Source: Impatiens glandulifera (Eukaryota > Streptophyta > Magnoliopsida > Ericales > Balsaminaceae). Taken from it: a stretch of 64,000 nt of DNA. Positions 46,625 through 57,705 of the stretch are shown here, piece after piece; position 1 is the stretch's first letter; each line of letters begins with the position of its first letter. The DNA is taken from positions 31,285,348 to 31,349,347 of the forward strand of contig NC_061870.1 of assembly GCF_907164915.1 (NCBI RefSeq), given 5' to 3'. A program made the translations under genes and the position numbers. The notes beneath the pieces are model-generated. The model made no database searches and had not been told where the DNA came from. It worked only from the letters and a program-made list of their open reading frames with translations.

Positions 46625-48022
46625 ATGGCTAACAATATTACTAGCAAGATTACTGCAGATTCTGATGATGTAGTGTTCTTAATGGTGCCATTTCCAGCCC
46701 AAAGCCACCTCAACCAGCTCCTTCGTCTTTCTCAACTCATCCGCTCCCGTGGCTTCCCCGTTCACTACGCTGCCTCCGTTATCCACTGCCGGCAGGTCAA
46801 GCTCCGGCACGACACCCTCCTGAATACTTCAGGAATCATATTCCACGAATTGCAGACACCCTCTTTTACCTCTCCTCCGTCCAGCTTCTCTGAGAAATTC
46901 CCCGACCATCTTTGGCCGTCGTTTGAAGCCTCCTGGACTTCGCATGAACCTGTCGCCGCCTTGCTACGGGAACTTTCCTCCTCAACTAGAACTAGAAGAC
47001 TCGTCGTCATCCACGACAGCCTAATGAGTTGTGTCGTCCAGGATGTTGCCTCACTTCCGAATGCAGAATCATATTCTTTCAATTGTAGCTCCGCCTTCTT
47101 CACCTACTGTTTAATGTCTCACCTGTCAGGGAAACCTTTTCCGGCCCAGGTGGATCCGGATGCGATCCCCACTGCAGACAATTGCTTCCCCCCTAATCTC
47201 GATAAGATTTTGGGCATTGTTATTGAATTTAATCATATCAGACATGGCAAACTATTCAGCACTTGTCGAGCAATGGATGGCCCTTACCTCGACATGCTAG
47301 CCGAAACAGAGACCATTGAGAAGAAGAAGAAGCAATGGGCGGTCGCGCCCTTGTTTCCAGTAATTACTACAGCAAACGAGGACGACAAAACTGATCACCC
47401 AACCTTGGAATGGCTAGATAAACACCCACCCAAATCGGTGATATACGTATCCTTTGGATCAACAACAACCATGAGCCGTGAACAGATCAATGAGCTGGCT
47501 CTAGGATTGGAAGAAAGTAAACAGAGGTTCCTATGGGTGTTGAGAGATGCCGATAGAGGAGACATTTTCGACGCTGAAACCACAATCCTTCAGTTGCCGG
47601 AAGGGTTTGAGGAGAGGGTGAAAGGGGTGGGAAAGGTGACGAGAGATTGGGCTCCTCAGCTAGGGATTCTCCGGCACCCATCGGTTGGGGGATTTATGAG
47701 CCACTGCGGCTGGAACTCATGCCTAGAGAGCCTTACCATGGGCGTGCCCTTGGCTACATGGCCAATGCAATCCGACCAGCCGTATAACGCCATACTCATG
47801 ACCCATATACTCAAAGTGGGAGTTCAGGTCATGGGTTGGGGAGAACGCCATCAACTAGTGACCTCATCCGTCATTAAGAAAAGCATTGAAAATTTGATGG
47901 CATCGAGTGAAGGACATGAGGTTAGAACAAGAGCGGAAGAACTCGGAAAAGCTATCAAGCAGTCCGTAGAGGACGACCATATCTGGGAATTGAATTCTTT
48001 CCTAGCTTATGCTGCTAGATAG
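46625..48022 (+). CDS. UGT-6: zeatin O-glucosyltransferase-like family-1 UGT
   Basis: An intronless 465-residue UGT of the 'LMVPFPAQ' type. The catalytic His is His28 after Ser; the acceptor-side segment reads 'VIHDSLMSCVVQDVAS'. The middle part diverges from UGT-5/-7 ('CLMSHLSGKPFPAQVDPDAI', 'IEFNHIRHGKLF'), suggesting a changed acceptor pocket. The PSPG box is residues 342-385 with Gln replacing His at box position 41 (PMQSDQ); the final DQ is kept. The linker has four Lys from AAG repeats. The frame is open from 46439, but its first 62 codons translate leader DNA shared with UGT-5 and -7, so MANNITS at 46625 is the start. The upstream flank includes duplicated LINE DNA. Confidence 0.92.
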   Translation: MANNITSKITADSDDVVFLMVPFPAQSHLNQLLRLSQLIRSRGFPVHYAASVIHCRQVKLRHDTLLNTSGIIFHELQTPSFTSPPSSFSEKFPDHLWPSFEASWTSHEPVAALLRELSSSTRTRRLVVIHDSLMSCVVQDVASLPNAESYSFNCSSAFFTYCLMSHLSGKPFPAQVDPDAIPTADNCFPPNLDKILGIVIEFNHIRHGKLFSTCRAMDGPYLDMLAETETIEKKKKQWAVAPLFPVITTANEDDKTDHPTLEWLDKHPPKSVIYVSFGSTTTMSREQINELALGLEESKQRFLWVLRDADRGDIFDAETTILQLPEGFEERVKGVGKVTRDWAPQLGILRHPSVGGFMSHCGWNSCLESLTMGVPLATWPMQSDQPYNAILMTHILKVGVQVMGWGERHQLVTSSVIKKSIENLMASSEGHEVRTRAEELGKAIKQSVEDDHIWELNSFLAYAAR

Positions 48023-48138
48023 ATAACAAATTAATTATTACTATTTGTTTTAATTTAAGTCGATTCCATAAGGCCATGTTCATGTTTGATTGTATTTGAG
48101 TTTTATTTTATTGGTTATTTCGATCTTTAATTAGTTTT
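48023..48138 (+). repeat. Truncated 3' flank of UGT-6
   Basis: Matches the starts of the UGT-5 and UGT-7 3' flanks ('tttaagtcgattccataagg' ... 'ttaattagtttt') and stops abruptly where the hairpin repeat array begins, marking an insertion or deletion boundary near 48138. Confidence 0.6.
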
Positions 48139-49060
48139 TTATCGTACACGACTCAGTGACTAAAACCCTATATGTAGATAGATCGAGACGTCGTTCGTAC
48201 ACGACTTTGTGACTAAAACTCTATCTGTCAATAGATCGAGACGTCGTTCGTACACGACTCTGTGACTAAAACCCTATTTGTGATAGGTCGAGACATTGTT
48301 TGTACACGACTCCATGACTAAAACCCTATATGTCGATAGATTGAGATGTCGTTCGTACACGACTCCGTGACTAAAACTCTATCTGTCGATAGACCGAGAC
48401 GTTGTTCGTACACGACTCTGTGACTAAAACCCTATTAGTGATAGGTTGAGACATTGTCCGTACACGACTTCGTGACTAAAACCCTATATGTCGATAGATT
48501 GAGACGTCATTCGTACACAACTCCGCTTCTAACCCCTATCGCTCGATGGGTAAAATCAAAACGCTATCGCTCGATAGGTAAACCAAAAATCTTGTCATCC
48601 AAACAAGTAATCCAAGCCCTATCACTCGATAGGTAAACCAAAAATCTTTTCATCCAAACAGGTAATCCAAGCCCTATCACTCGATAGGTAAACCAAAAAT
48701 CTTTTCATCCACAGGTAATCCAAACCATATCGCTTGATAGGTAAAATCAAAACTCTGTCATCCAAACCTTATCCCTCGATAGGTACATCCACCAAAACCC
48801 TTTCATCCAAATAGGTACCGTAAAACTCTATCTCTCAATAGGTATCAAATCCATATTTATCAATAAGCACAATGTTCATTCGTACATGATCCCTACGAAA
48901 TCCTATCCCTCGATAGGTCCTCAAACAAAATCTTTCATTCGATAGGTAACCAAATCCTATCTCTTGAAAGGTACTTAAGCAAACTCTATCTCTCGATAGG
49001 TATTCCGACCAATTTCTATCAATCGATAGGTATTCATTTCGTTCGCCGGTTGTCTTCTTC
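48139..49060. repeat. Array of ~53-bp repeats, each with a CTATC-N4-GATAG hairpin
   Basis: In block 1 (48141-48530), eight units of ~53 bp begin 'cgtacacgactc' (48143, 48196, 48249 and so on) and contain 'tctatctgtcgatagatcga' or variants. In block 2 (48530-48800), ~5 units read 'ccctatcactcgataggtaa' then 'accaaaaatcttttcatcca'. Block 3 (48800-49040) has looser units that keep the hairpin. Stems such as CCTATC/GATAGG flank a 4-nt loop and recur through all blocks although the flanking words change. The short ORFs here are repeat translations. Confidence 0.85.
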
Positions 49061-49893
49061 CTCGCGATCGTCGGAAGGATAAGAACAACCGCCATCTTTA
49101 TTTTTTAAAGATGGAACTCAACCATTTTGACTGATTCAAAAGGTGAAATGATCACCTTACCAAGGTGATCATTTACCCTACATCTATAGGTACAATCATA
49201 CATATTTCAACAAGTGGAATGAAGAACAACCAAAACGTCATTAATGACTTTGGCTGATTCGATCCACTTGAAGCTCTCAACCGACCTTGGACAAGTATAA
49301 ATAGCTTCCCTAACACTTTCGATGTCAAGAGATAACATCTCAAGCCATGAATCAAAACAATTCGAAAATCCGCCATTAAAGCTCAAAACTTCTGATTTTT
49401 CGAAAATTGTGTATAAGGCTCTAAAACTTGGATCCAAGCATCCCAAAAACTTCCATAAAGTCCAAGGAGTGTTCTTCAATCCTTGTTAATCTTCCAATCA
49501 TCCTTTAATTCATTCTTCTAGTTTGAAATTAAAATTTTTATATTTCAACTTTCATAAGTTTGTGTGTTGTCTAGTTCTTGAATTTGATGATTCAAAATTG
49601 ATTAGAAAATGATTTCAAAATATTTTTGGGATATTTCCAAAAAAAATATTTTGACTAAAGAATGTTTGAGATTTATGTTTAAACTTTAATGTCTTTAAAA
49701 TGACTGATGTTCTTCATGTATATTCCTCCTTAGCTATCATCAGTAACAAGTACCAGCTTTTAAATATTGTTGTTATAATATTTTAAATAACCCTAAAACC
49801 TAGAAGAATGACTAGGACCCGAATAATAATTAGTTAAAACTCAAACGTTATACAAGTAGAGACCGTTTTTAAAACGGGTACGGACTTATATTA
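49061..49893 (+). other. Unclassified insertion next to the hairpin array
   Basis: Continues from the array up to the hAT. It has a perfect 13-bp inverted repeat (49146-49158 / 49162-49174), a TATA-like 'tataaatag' near 49294 and 'ccgtttttaaaacgggtacgg' near 49863. The layout (array, TATA, spacer) could be part of an LTR, but no ends or protein motif were found. The same element continues at 50755-50915 after the hAT. Confidence 0.35.
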
Positions 49894-49901
49894 CATGTGG
49901 G

Positions 49902-50746
49902 CAGTGGCGGACCTACAAGGGGGGCCTTGGGGGGCCCGGGCCTCCCCCAACCAGGGTAAAACTTTTAAGATATTATATATATGTTTATTAAATAAGGCTT
50001 TGCCCAATTGGTTTTGGAACTGAAATGTATAGTAGAGGTCAGGTGATCAAACGAATAATGAATAATGAAGATGTTCTATAAACGAATTTGTACTTCTACA
50101 TCAATTAATGAGCCTACTAATGAGTCTAATGTTACTGATCAAATATACATGGTTAGAATATATCATATCAAAATATGCATCATTTTGTTTTTGGTGTTAT
50201 CTTTTCAAACCTTTAAATAGAGAAAACGTAGATGATACATTTATAGGAGATGAGTACAAAAATTGGAAAAAGAGCATTAGAAAGATTCAATCGTCATATG
50301 AGAACTTCAAATAGTTGTCATAATGAAGCTAGAATTCAATTTGAATCATTTTAAGATCAAAGACATAACGTGAGAAACGTTTTACGTACACATGGTCGTG
50401 ATATAGAAATAAATTATCACACATGTTTAACGACAATATTTGATGTAACACGCTTTCTATTGAGGCAAGGATTACCTTTTCGAGGACATGATGAGTCAAG
50501 TAGTTCATCAAATAAAAAAAATTTCTTGAATTGATTGATTGGTATAGGCAACGTAATGAAGATATTTGTCTTCTTTTGTACCGACTCAGGGACAAGAATA
50601 ATTTAATAATTGTGTTTATTAGTATTTTTATGTAATTATCGAGTAAAATTTTAATTAAAAAATACATTTATTTGATAGCAAAAAAATGCACGTTATTATG
50701 TATTTAGCCCCCCCCCCCCGAGAAAATATTTCTGGGTCCGCCACTG
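49902..50746 (+). mobile_element. 845-bp hAT deletion derivative (ZMYM1/TTF-type transposase remnant)
   Basis: The ends are perfect 12-bp inverted repeats, CAGTGGCGGACC and GGTCCGCCACTG, flanked by an exact 8-bp direct repeat CATGTGGG (49894-49901 and 50747-50754), the hAT hallmark. Inside, on the + strand, lies a fragment of the TTF-type zinc-finger/hAT transposase: 'FCFWCYLFKP', 'GDEYKNWKK', then out of frame 'RFLLRQGLPFRGHDESS'. The catalytic and dimerisation parts are missing, so it is non-autonomous. It is nested in an older insertion. Confidence 0.93.
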
Positions 50747-50754
50747 CATGTGGG

Positions 50755-50915
50755 CACAATGAAATGTGGGTTTTCAATATTAACTGATTGACCATCAACA
50801 AGTCGTTGGATTCCTTCATCGACTAAAGGTCTAATACGTTTATCAATTGACATGATAAATGTTGTTTTAAAATCTTTTCATAAAGCAACATATCTTCCAT
50901 GAGAATTGAATCCAT
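50755..50915. other. Right part of the insertion split by the hAT
   Basis: Resumes 'cacaatgaaatgtggg' directly after the target duplication. It continues to about 50915, where similarity to the LINE-bearing flank of UGT-6 begins. No domain readable. Confidence 0.4.
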
Positions 50916-51640
50916 ACCAGAATACGTTATCATTAGGTCCGAGCCCCAAACGCCATCGGTTCCAAGTCGACGTATGAAGAGCCCAACGTAACAACTTTAG
51001 TTGAAATAAATCAACCACAAATGATCTTTTTTCTCGTTCTTAATTACCGAAATAGCCTCAACTCTAGGGCAAGCCTCCAATTTTGAAATTCAAATGATTT
51101 AATTCTGACATGAACCGTCTTCGACTAGTTAACCCAAATAGTTTGTTTCTTCGCGCCTACCACTGTTGCATAGGTTTGAGCTTCATCCTTATGAGAATCT
51201 GGTTGTACCACTCCAAACCTAGTTTGCTGTATAGGTTGAATTCTAACTAGAGACATATCATTCCTTTTATTGTAGACTTGGAGTCTAGTCGATTTTCGAC
51301 CCCTTTCTAGAACCCACCCTCTACCACCTCTATCATTCATGTTACAACGCATAGCCTCCTTGGACCCAAACGCTTTAGGCATCTTTAGAGGTTGTTGAGA
51401 AAGCCGATTGATGTCCGATTTGACCTTTTGATTTCTCTTGACCCTCTCACCATGTCCTGTGTCGATTCACCCTGAACACTCACCTGAGGTTGTCCGTCCA
51501 CTAAACGGACCACGTCTACTAACCCAGAACCATTCTCTATGAGGGGCTTGAGGTACATCAGATATAGGCTTCCAATAAATATGGTTCTTCCTAATAACTT
51601 TTTTATTCTATATAGAGATAAAAAGAACTCCAAAAACCCA
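50916..51640 (-). pseudogene. Second copy of the dead LINE ORF1 end
   Basis: Matches 45030-45690, including 'GSREIKRSNRTS' and 'MPKAFGSKEAMRCNMNDRGG' on the minus strand (both copies share the latter apart from one residue). Here the copy retains 'VLERGRKSTRLQVYNKRNDM' and 'TYATVVGAKKQ' in one frame. It was duplicated together with the UGT-6/UGT-7 5' flank rather than inserted independently, because homology runs on into the promoter. Confidence 0.75.
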
Positions 51641-52507
51641 GATATTCAACGCTTTACCGCAATTTTGACCGTTTCAGATTGTCGATCTCAACCTATACTC
51701 TGTCTTAATATCCACGCTCTCTTTGATTGCCTTCAAATTCGAAAGAATAATGTAGCCGTAACGAAAAAGAATCTTACTTGGAAATTGATGTTTTCTCCAA
51801 ATAACCCAAAGTTTTTAATACAATCAAATTTATTTGGACAAAATTCATTCAAATCCTTAAAAAACAAGATCAAAGCTCAAAGAATTCTCTCATATATACT
51901 CATGTTCATGATAATACACTTTTAAAGACATTTAAATTTATAATTAAGTCATAATTTGTTATGTATAAATTTGTATTCCTATTAAATAATTAAAGATTGG
52001 TTTTAAATGTATTAAATATGTATCTCAAAATTAAAACTATGTTCATTTAAAATATATTTTGTATGAAATTTAATAAAAACTAAAGTAATAATATTTTAAT
52101 TCATTAATTAATTATTTGTTTGGCTATCATTCTTTTTATTTTAAATTTAGCATCAAAGTTTTTGTGATCCAAAAATAATTTTTTAAAATTTAATTCAATG
52201 ACATTTTATTTTATACAAAATGTAAATAATATGATTTTACTTTTTACTTTATTTTCACTTTTTAGTTTATATGATAAAATAATTCTTTCCAAAAAAAGTA
52301 AAAAAAAAATGATTGATAATAATTCAAATAAGTGAAGATGAAAGAAGGTCCCTCTCACTTTTGAGTGTGTTGTCCTTTTATAATAATGACATTTTCTTTT
52401 TCTGCAATACCTGCATAAAACTCGATCATCCAGATCATAGGGAGATAGGGAGATAGAGGAGGAGGAGGAGGATAGAGAATTCCAACTTATCCATCAATTA
52501 TTCATCA
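51641..52507 (+). promoter_or_regulatory. 5' flank of UGT-7
   Basis: Nearly identical to the UGT-6 flank (45690-46624), including 'ccttttataataatgacatt' (near 52373) and the leader 'gagaattccaacttatccat'. A 'ggaggaggaggagga' expansion near 52457 is unique to this copy. Confidence 0.55.
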
Positions 52508-53929
52508 ATGGCTAATAATATTACTAGCAAGATTGCTGCAGATTCTGATGATGTAGTGTTCTTGATGGTGCCATTTCCAGCCCAAAGTCACTTAAACCAG
52601 CTCCTTCATCTTTCTCACCTCATCCGCTCCCGTGGCTTCCCCGTCCACTACGCCGCCTCCGCCGTCCACTGCCTCCAGGCCAAACTCCGACACGAGCACG
52701 ACACTCTCCTCCTGAATACATCGGGAATCATATTCCACGAATTGCCCACACCCCCTTTTAACTCTCCTCCTCCCGAACCATACTCCTCTGTCAAATTCCC
52801 CCAACATTTTTGGCCCTCCTTTGAAGCCTCCTTGAATTTGCGCCAACCCGTAGCCGCCTTGCTACGGGAACTTTCCTCGGTGGATACAACTAGAAGACTG
52901 GTCATTATCCACGACTACCTAATGAATTACGTGGTCCAGGATGCTGCCTCTGTTCCGAATGCAGAGTCTTATTCTTTCAGTTGTCCCTCCACCTTTTGCA
53001 CCTTCTGTATAAGGCGCCAGTTCACCGGGAAACCTTTCCCGGTGGTCGAGCTGGAGCCCCAGGCGACCCCGACTCTAGACAATTGCTTCATCCCAAAAGT
53101 TGCCAACTTTTTTTCCATCCAGCGTCAATTTGATCATCTCAAACATGGCACTCTATTCAGCACATGTCGAGCAGTCGAGGGCCCTTACCTCGACCTTCTA
53201 GCCCAAACAACACATGCCGACGCATCCGTTGACATGAAGACCAAGCAATGGGCGATTGCCCCGTTGTTCCCAGTCACAGCAAACGACGAGGAAGACAAAG
53301 CTCACCCAACCTTGGAATGGCTCGACAAACAACCACCAAATTCGGTGATATACGTGTCCTTTGGATCATCCACAACCATGAGCCATGAACAGATCAATGA
53401 GCTGGCTATAGGATTGGAAGAAAGTAAACAGAGGTTCCTATGGGTGTTGAGAGATGCCGACAGAGTAGACATATTCAACGCTGAATCCACAATCCTTCAG
53501 CTGCCGGAAGGGTTCGAGGAGCGGGTGAAAGGGGTGGGAAAGGTGACCAGAGATTGGGCTCCTCAGCTCGAGATACTCCGGCACCCGTCGGTTGGGGGAT
53601 TTATGAGCCACTGCGGCTGGAACTCATGCCTAGAGAGCCTTACCATGGGAGTTCCCTTGGCTACATGGCCAATGCACTCCGACCAGCCGCATAACGCCTT
53701 ACTCATGACCCACATACTCAAAGTGGGAGTTCAGGTCATGGGTTGGGGAGAACGGGATCAACTAGTGACCTCATCCGCCATTAAGAAAAGCATTGAAAAT
53801 TTGATGGCTTCCAGTGATGAAGGACATGCAGTTAGAAGAAGAGCGGAAGAACTCAGCAAAGTTATCAAGCAGTCTGTAGACGACGATCACTGGGAGTTGA
53901 ATTCTTTCATAGCTTATGCAGCTAGATAA
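52508..53929 (+). CDS. UGT-7: zeatin O-glucosyltransferase-like family-1 UGT
   Basis: An intronless 473-residue UGT, last of the array, very close to UGT-5. The catalytic His is His28 after Ser; the acceptor-side segment is 'IIHDYLMNYVVQDAAS'. The PSPG box is residues 350-393 with Glu replacing Gly at box position 6 (APQLEIL); the rest is canonical, ending HSDQ. Other private changes are 'HCLQAKLRH' for 'HCRQAKLRH' and 'CIRRQFTG' for 'CITCQFTG', the latter losing a Cys shared by most copies. Its 5' flank matches UGT-6 while its coding region and 3' flank match UGT-5, so it is mosaic. Likely still functional, since no stop or frame change is present. Confidence 0.92.
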   Translation: MANNITSKIAADSDDVVFLMVPFPAQSHLNQLLHLSHLIRSRGFPVHYAASAVHCLQAKLRHEHDTLLLNTSGIIFHELPTPPFNSPPPEPYSSVKFPQHFWPSFEASLNLRQPVAALLRELSSVDTTRRLVIIHDYLMNYVVQDAASVPNAESYSFSCPSTFCTFCIRRQFTGKPFPVVELEPQATPTLDNCFIPKVANFFSIQRQFDHLKHGTLFSTCRAVEGPYLDLLAQTTHADASVDMKTKQWAIAPLFPVTANDEEDKAHPTLEWLDKQPPNSVIYVSFGSSTTMSHEQINELAIGLEESKQRFLWVLRDADRVDIFNAESTILQLPEGFEERVKGVGKVTRDWAPQLEILRHPSVGGFMSHCGWNSCLESLTMGVPLATWPMHSDQPHNALLMTHILKVGVQVMGWGERDQLVTSSAIKKSIENLMASSDEGHAVRRRAEELSKVIKQSVDDDHWELNSFIAYAAR

Positions 53930-54975
53930 ATAAATAAATGGATGGACAACGATCACTGTTTCTTTTAATTTAAGTCGATTCCATAATAAGGCCATCGTTC
54001 ATGTTTGATTGTATTTGATCAGTTTTATTTTATTAATTGGTTATTTCTGTCTTTAATTATTTAGTTTTCTATGTGCATCACATTATGCAGATTAATGTTA
54101 TTATTTGTTAATTAGATCAATACTCTCCATCTCTTTCCATGTTTGGACTAATTTATTTTTATATATAATCATTTCAAGAGTTAAAATTATTGATAATTTT
54201 TAATAATATATATAGAGAGAGAATATTAGAATCTACCATAACTCACACTTTTAACATTTGACATATTTGAGTAACTACTTTGCTGAGTTTCTAATAAAAT
54301 ATTTTAACTTTTTAATAAGATTAATTTGTTTTATACATATAATTCATTTTATTTAGAATATATTTAAATAGAGTTTAAACATGATATTTTAGTTTATAAA
54401 AGTAAATAAATATGGTATTTTCTGAATTAACATATATAGATAGAACTAAGAGTTATTGAATAAAATAGTAAAAATTAAAAGTGAGATCAGGATGAAATAC
54501 TTCCCCATTTTTTCTTTTTTATGCTCATTATAAATAACATGGTTAATAAAAAATAAAAATAAAAAAATAAAATAAAAAAATGGATATCTCAGTTTTCCTC
54601 AAGTTTTGAATTCGAGTAGTCTGTCAAATTTGAATTTAACGTGTTTACGGGTTATATGCTTTCTTTACTCACGGTGTAATGACTAAGAATTTTTAGAGCA
54701 TTCTCATTGGCTTTTTGTGCCGACTAGATGATGACCCACAATGACTAATTTGTGAGCTTTTTTTTGCATTGGTTAACTTGTGTGGGCCAGAAAATGTCTA
54801 ATAAAAAATTCTTATTTTTCTATATTTTTCTATATCTAAATTTATTTATATAGGTCGTCTATACAAATTACTTATATATATTTTATTTGAGGAAATAGTT
54901 TTAAGTAATTGTAAGCTATAAATAATATTATGTTTGGTGGCTTGAACATTAAAGACTCCTAATTCAATAAAATCA
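53930..54975 (+). repeat. 3' flank of UGT-7, copy of the UGT-5 3' flank
   Basis: Collinear with 37287-37960. A phrase 'gactagatgatgacccacaa' with 'tgactaatttgtgagctttt' (about 54724-54764) recurs at about 57014-57054. No gene. Confidence 0.6.
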
Positions 54976-56339
54976 CATAGTTTTAATTTGAAATTTTATA
55001 CCTTACTTCCTAAAGGTGGAATCGGTGAAATCACATGTTTTTTATGTGAATTTTCTTAAAAATAAATACTTGTTTTAAAATTTAGATATATGGAAATATT
55101 ATTATAAATAATAACTTTTTTTTAATTTTTTTTTAATAAGATTAAAAATTCTAATATATATTTATTGTTTATTTAGAATAATTATTTAAATAGAGTTCAA
55201 ACATATTATTTTTAGTTTATAAATAAATTTGGTATACTAACTTAATAAATAAGATATTTTCTCAATTAAGTTGTGGATGAAATTAAGATTTATTCAATAA
55301 AATAATCAAAATTATAAATATGAGAATCCAAGGCACTGGTAACATAAAAAATGAAAGAGAATAGTATATTCTTTATGAACAAGCTTAATATGAAATACTG
55401 TCACCCATTTTGCTTTTTTTTCTTGCTCATTTTCAAGAACATGCTTTTAACTAAAGAAAGCTACATACCCCACAATTATTTGATATTCACATTATGCATT
55501 TGATCCAAAATTTACTTAATAATTTAACATTGTTATAATAACAACAAAACTATAACATAAAAAATAAAAAGAGTTCAAAATAAAAATAAAAATTTTATAA
55601 ACAAAATACAATTAATCTTTAAGAAAATTAATTATAATTTATTTTTATTTTGAATTATTTTTCATGTTATATTTATGTGTGCGGTTTTTATTTTAAATGG
55701 ATAAATCATTTAAAAAAATTGTTATAATAATAATCTAGCCATCAAACCTGAGCTAATCAAAATGTGAGAATCTAATTGCCTAATACATTTTTTTTTTTCC
55801 ATAGTTGATCGTTATGTCATCACCTACTCATTAAAAATTAAAAGTAATCTCAATATGTAGAATAATTAAGAATCAATTAAAAAATTGATAGAATATAATA
55901 TTTACCTATTAATTTGACTAAAAATGTGAAATTTATTTATACTTACAAACTTGAAAAAAAATCTTAACGGAAAAATATAGACATGAACACTAATTAAGAT
56001 GCCCAGTCAATCTATTTAATTATAAAAGGCAAGTTTTGATAAATTGTTTATTTCTATTATGTATTTAAAATTGTAACTTAACTATTTTATTAAAAAAAAA
56101 AAAAAAAATTTTTAATAAAATTGTTAATTTTAATATAAATGTATATTTTAAATTTAATATTTTTAAATAATAATTTATTTTAAAGTTTTTAATGAGATTA
56201 AAAATAATAATTTTATATTTATTTCCAGTATATTTTATTTTACACAACTATTAAAATATCTATTAAATAAAAATAAATAATAATAATTTAGAATCAAATG
56301 TTGAGATATGATTAACCATTATAAAGAAAAAAGTTATTA

Positions 56340-56403
<64 letters not shown>

Positions 56404-57705
56404 CGAGAAGTATATCATCATATTTACATATTAACTTGGTAATGTGACATATTTATTATATACCAAACAAAATTAATTTATGAAAACAAACATGATTAAA
56501 ATATATCAAATTTATTAGCGTCATGGATGTTTATTTTTTTAATTCAAGTCAAATATTCAAATGTTTAAAAAACCATAAATGACTATAAAATTGAACAATA
56601 TGCATAGACTAAGACTATGGATGACAATGTTCGGATCATTTAAAATGTAAGATTTACTAATAAATATTTTTTTAATAAAATATATCAAAATTTATTAAGT
56701 TAAAAAAAATATATATTATATCAATATTAAATTTGCATCTAAATCTAAGCTAGAAGCACTAGACAAATCCTCTTATATATTTTTTATAAAATATTGCTTC
56801 AAATATATATTTTATAATTTTAACTTAATTATTATAAGATTAACAATTTTAATATATATCTAGGCTAGAAGCACTAGACAAATCCTCTTATATATATATC
56901 TATATTATTATATATATTATATTTAAAATTAAATTTGACAAATTAAGCTAGATAAATAAATAAAATTACTTAAAAAAATAATCTATAATCATTATCATGA
57001 AACAGTTGGTGTTGACTAGATGATGACCCACAATGACTAATTTGTGAGCTTTTTTGCATTGGTTATAACTTATTCAAACTTTTTAGTACTCATCTTTTTT
57101 TTAACTTTAACCAATCCCTCTTAGAACCGATATTACATTTTTTTAGTTTACATAAAAATAAATTATTTGGGAATGGTTTAAGATAAATTATTAAAATATA
57201 GTTTTAATATTTTAATTAATAAATTAAACAAATATGGAAAAATCTAAAAAAATTATAAAAAAACAAAAAATAAGAAATCCAAGATAAACCAACTTTTATA
57301 AAATATTATTAATCTAGTAAGCTCATGTTAACCAAACCTACATTAATTTATAATATATATATTTTAAGAAGTTAGGAGTTGCCATTACCCACCACATTTA
57401 TGGTCTTTATTTCAATATGTTTTTTTTTTATTATTAGGAATGGAACTCAGAAACTTTGATCTCCAATCCATTTGAATTATGGATTGATGAATAATTAAAT
57501 AAAAGCCAAAATATGAAAAAGCAAAAGCCAAAGTAAAAAAGATTCCAAGAAGCTAATTAACTAGCCAGGTTGGTATGGAGCATTCAGCTTTTCCTTTTAA
57601 TTTTGTACTATGTTAAAATTAAAAGTTAAAGTAAAGTTACTTGTTCATGAAGTTACGCACCTTAAATAATTACTTTAACTTCTCTTCTCTTCCACCATCA
57701 AAATT
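54976..57705. other. AT-rich spacer before the MCTP gene
   Basis: No gene. It includes the (AT)n tract at 56346-56399 and a local duplication of 'gctagaagcactagacaaat' followed by 'cctcttatatat' (56749-56780 and 56865-56896). The last ~60 bp, with 'cttctcttctcttccaccat', are the likely MCTP leader. Confidence 0.5.
56346..56399. repeat. (AT)n microsatellite
   Basis: About 27 AT dinucleotides. Confidence 0.95.

Noticed and set aside
48139..49060. CRISPR-like appearance of regular palindromic repeats
   Set aside because: This is plant nuclear DNA, the 'spacers' are themselves repeated, and no cas genes exist. It is a tandem repeat array.
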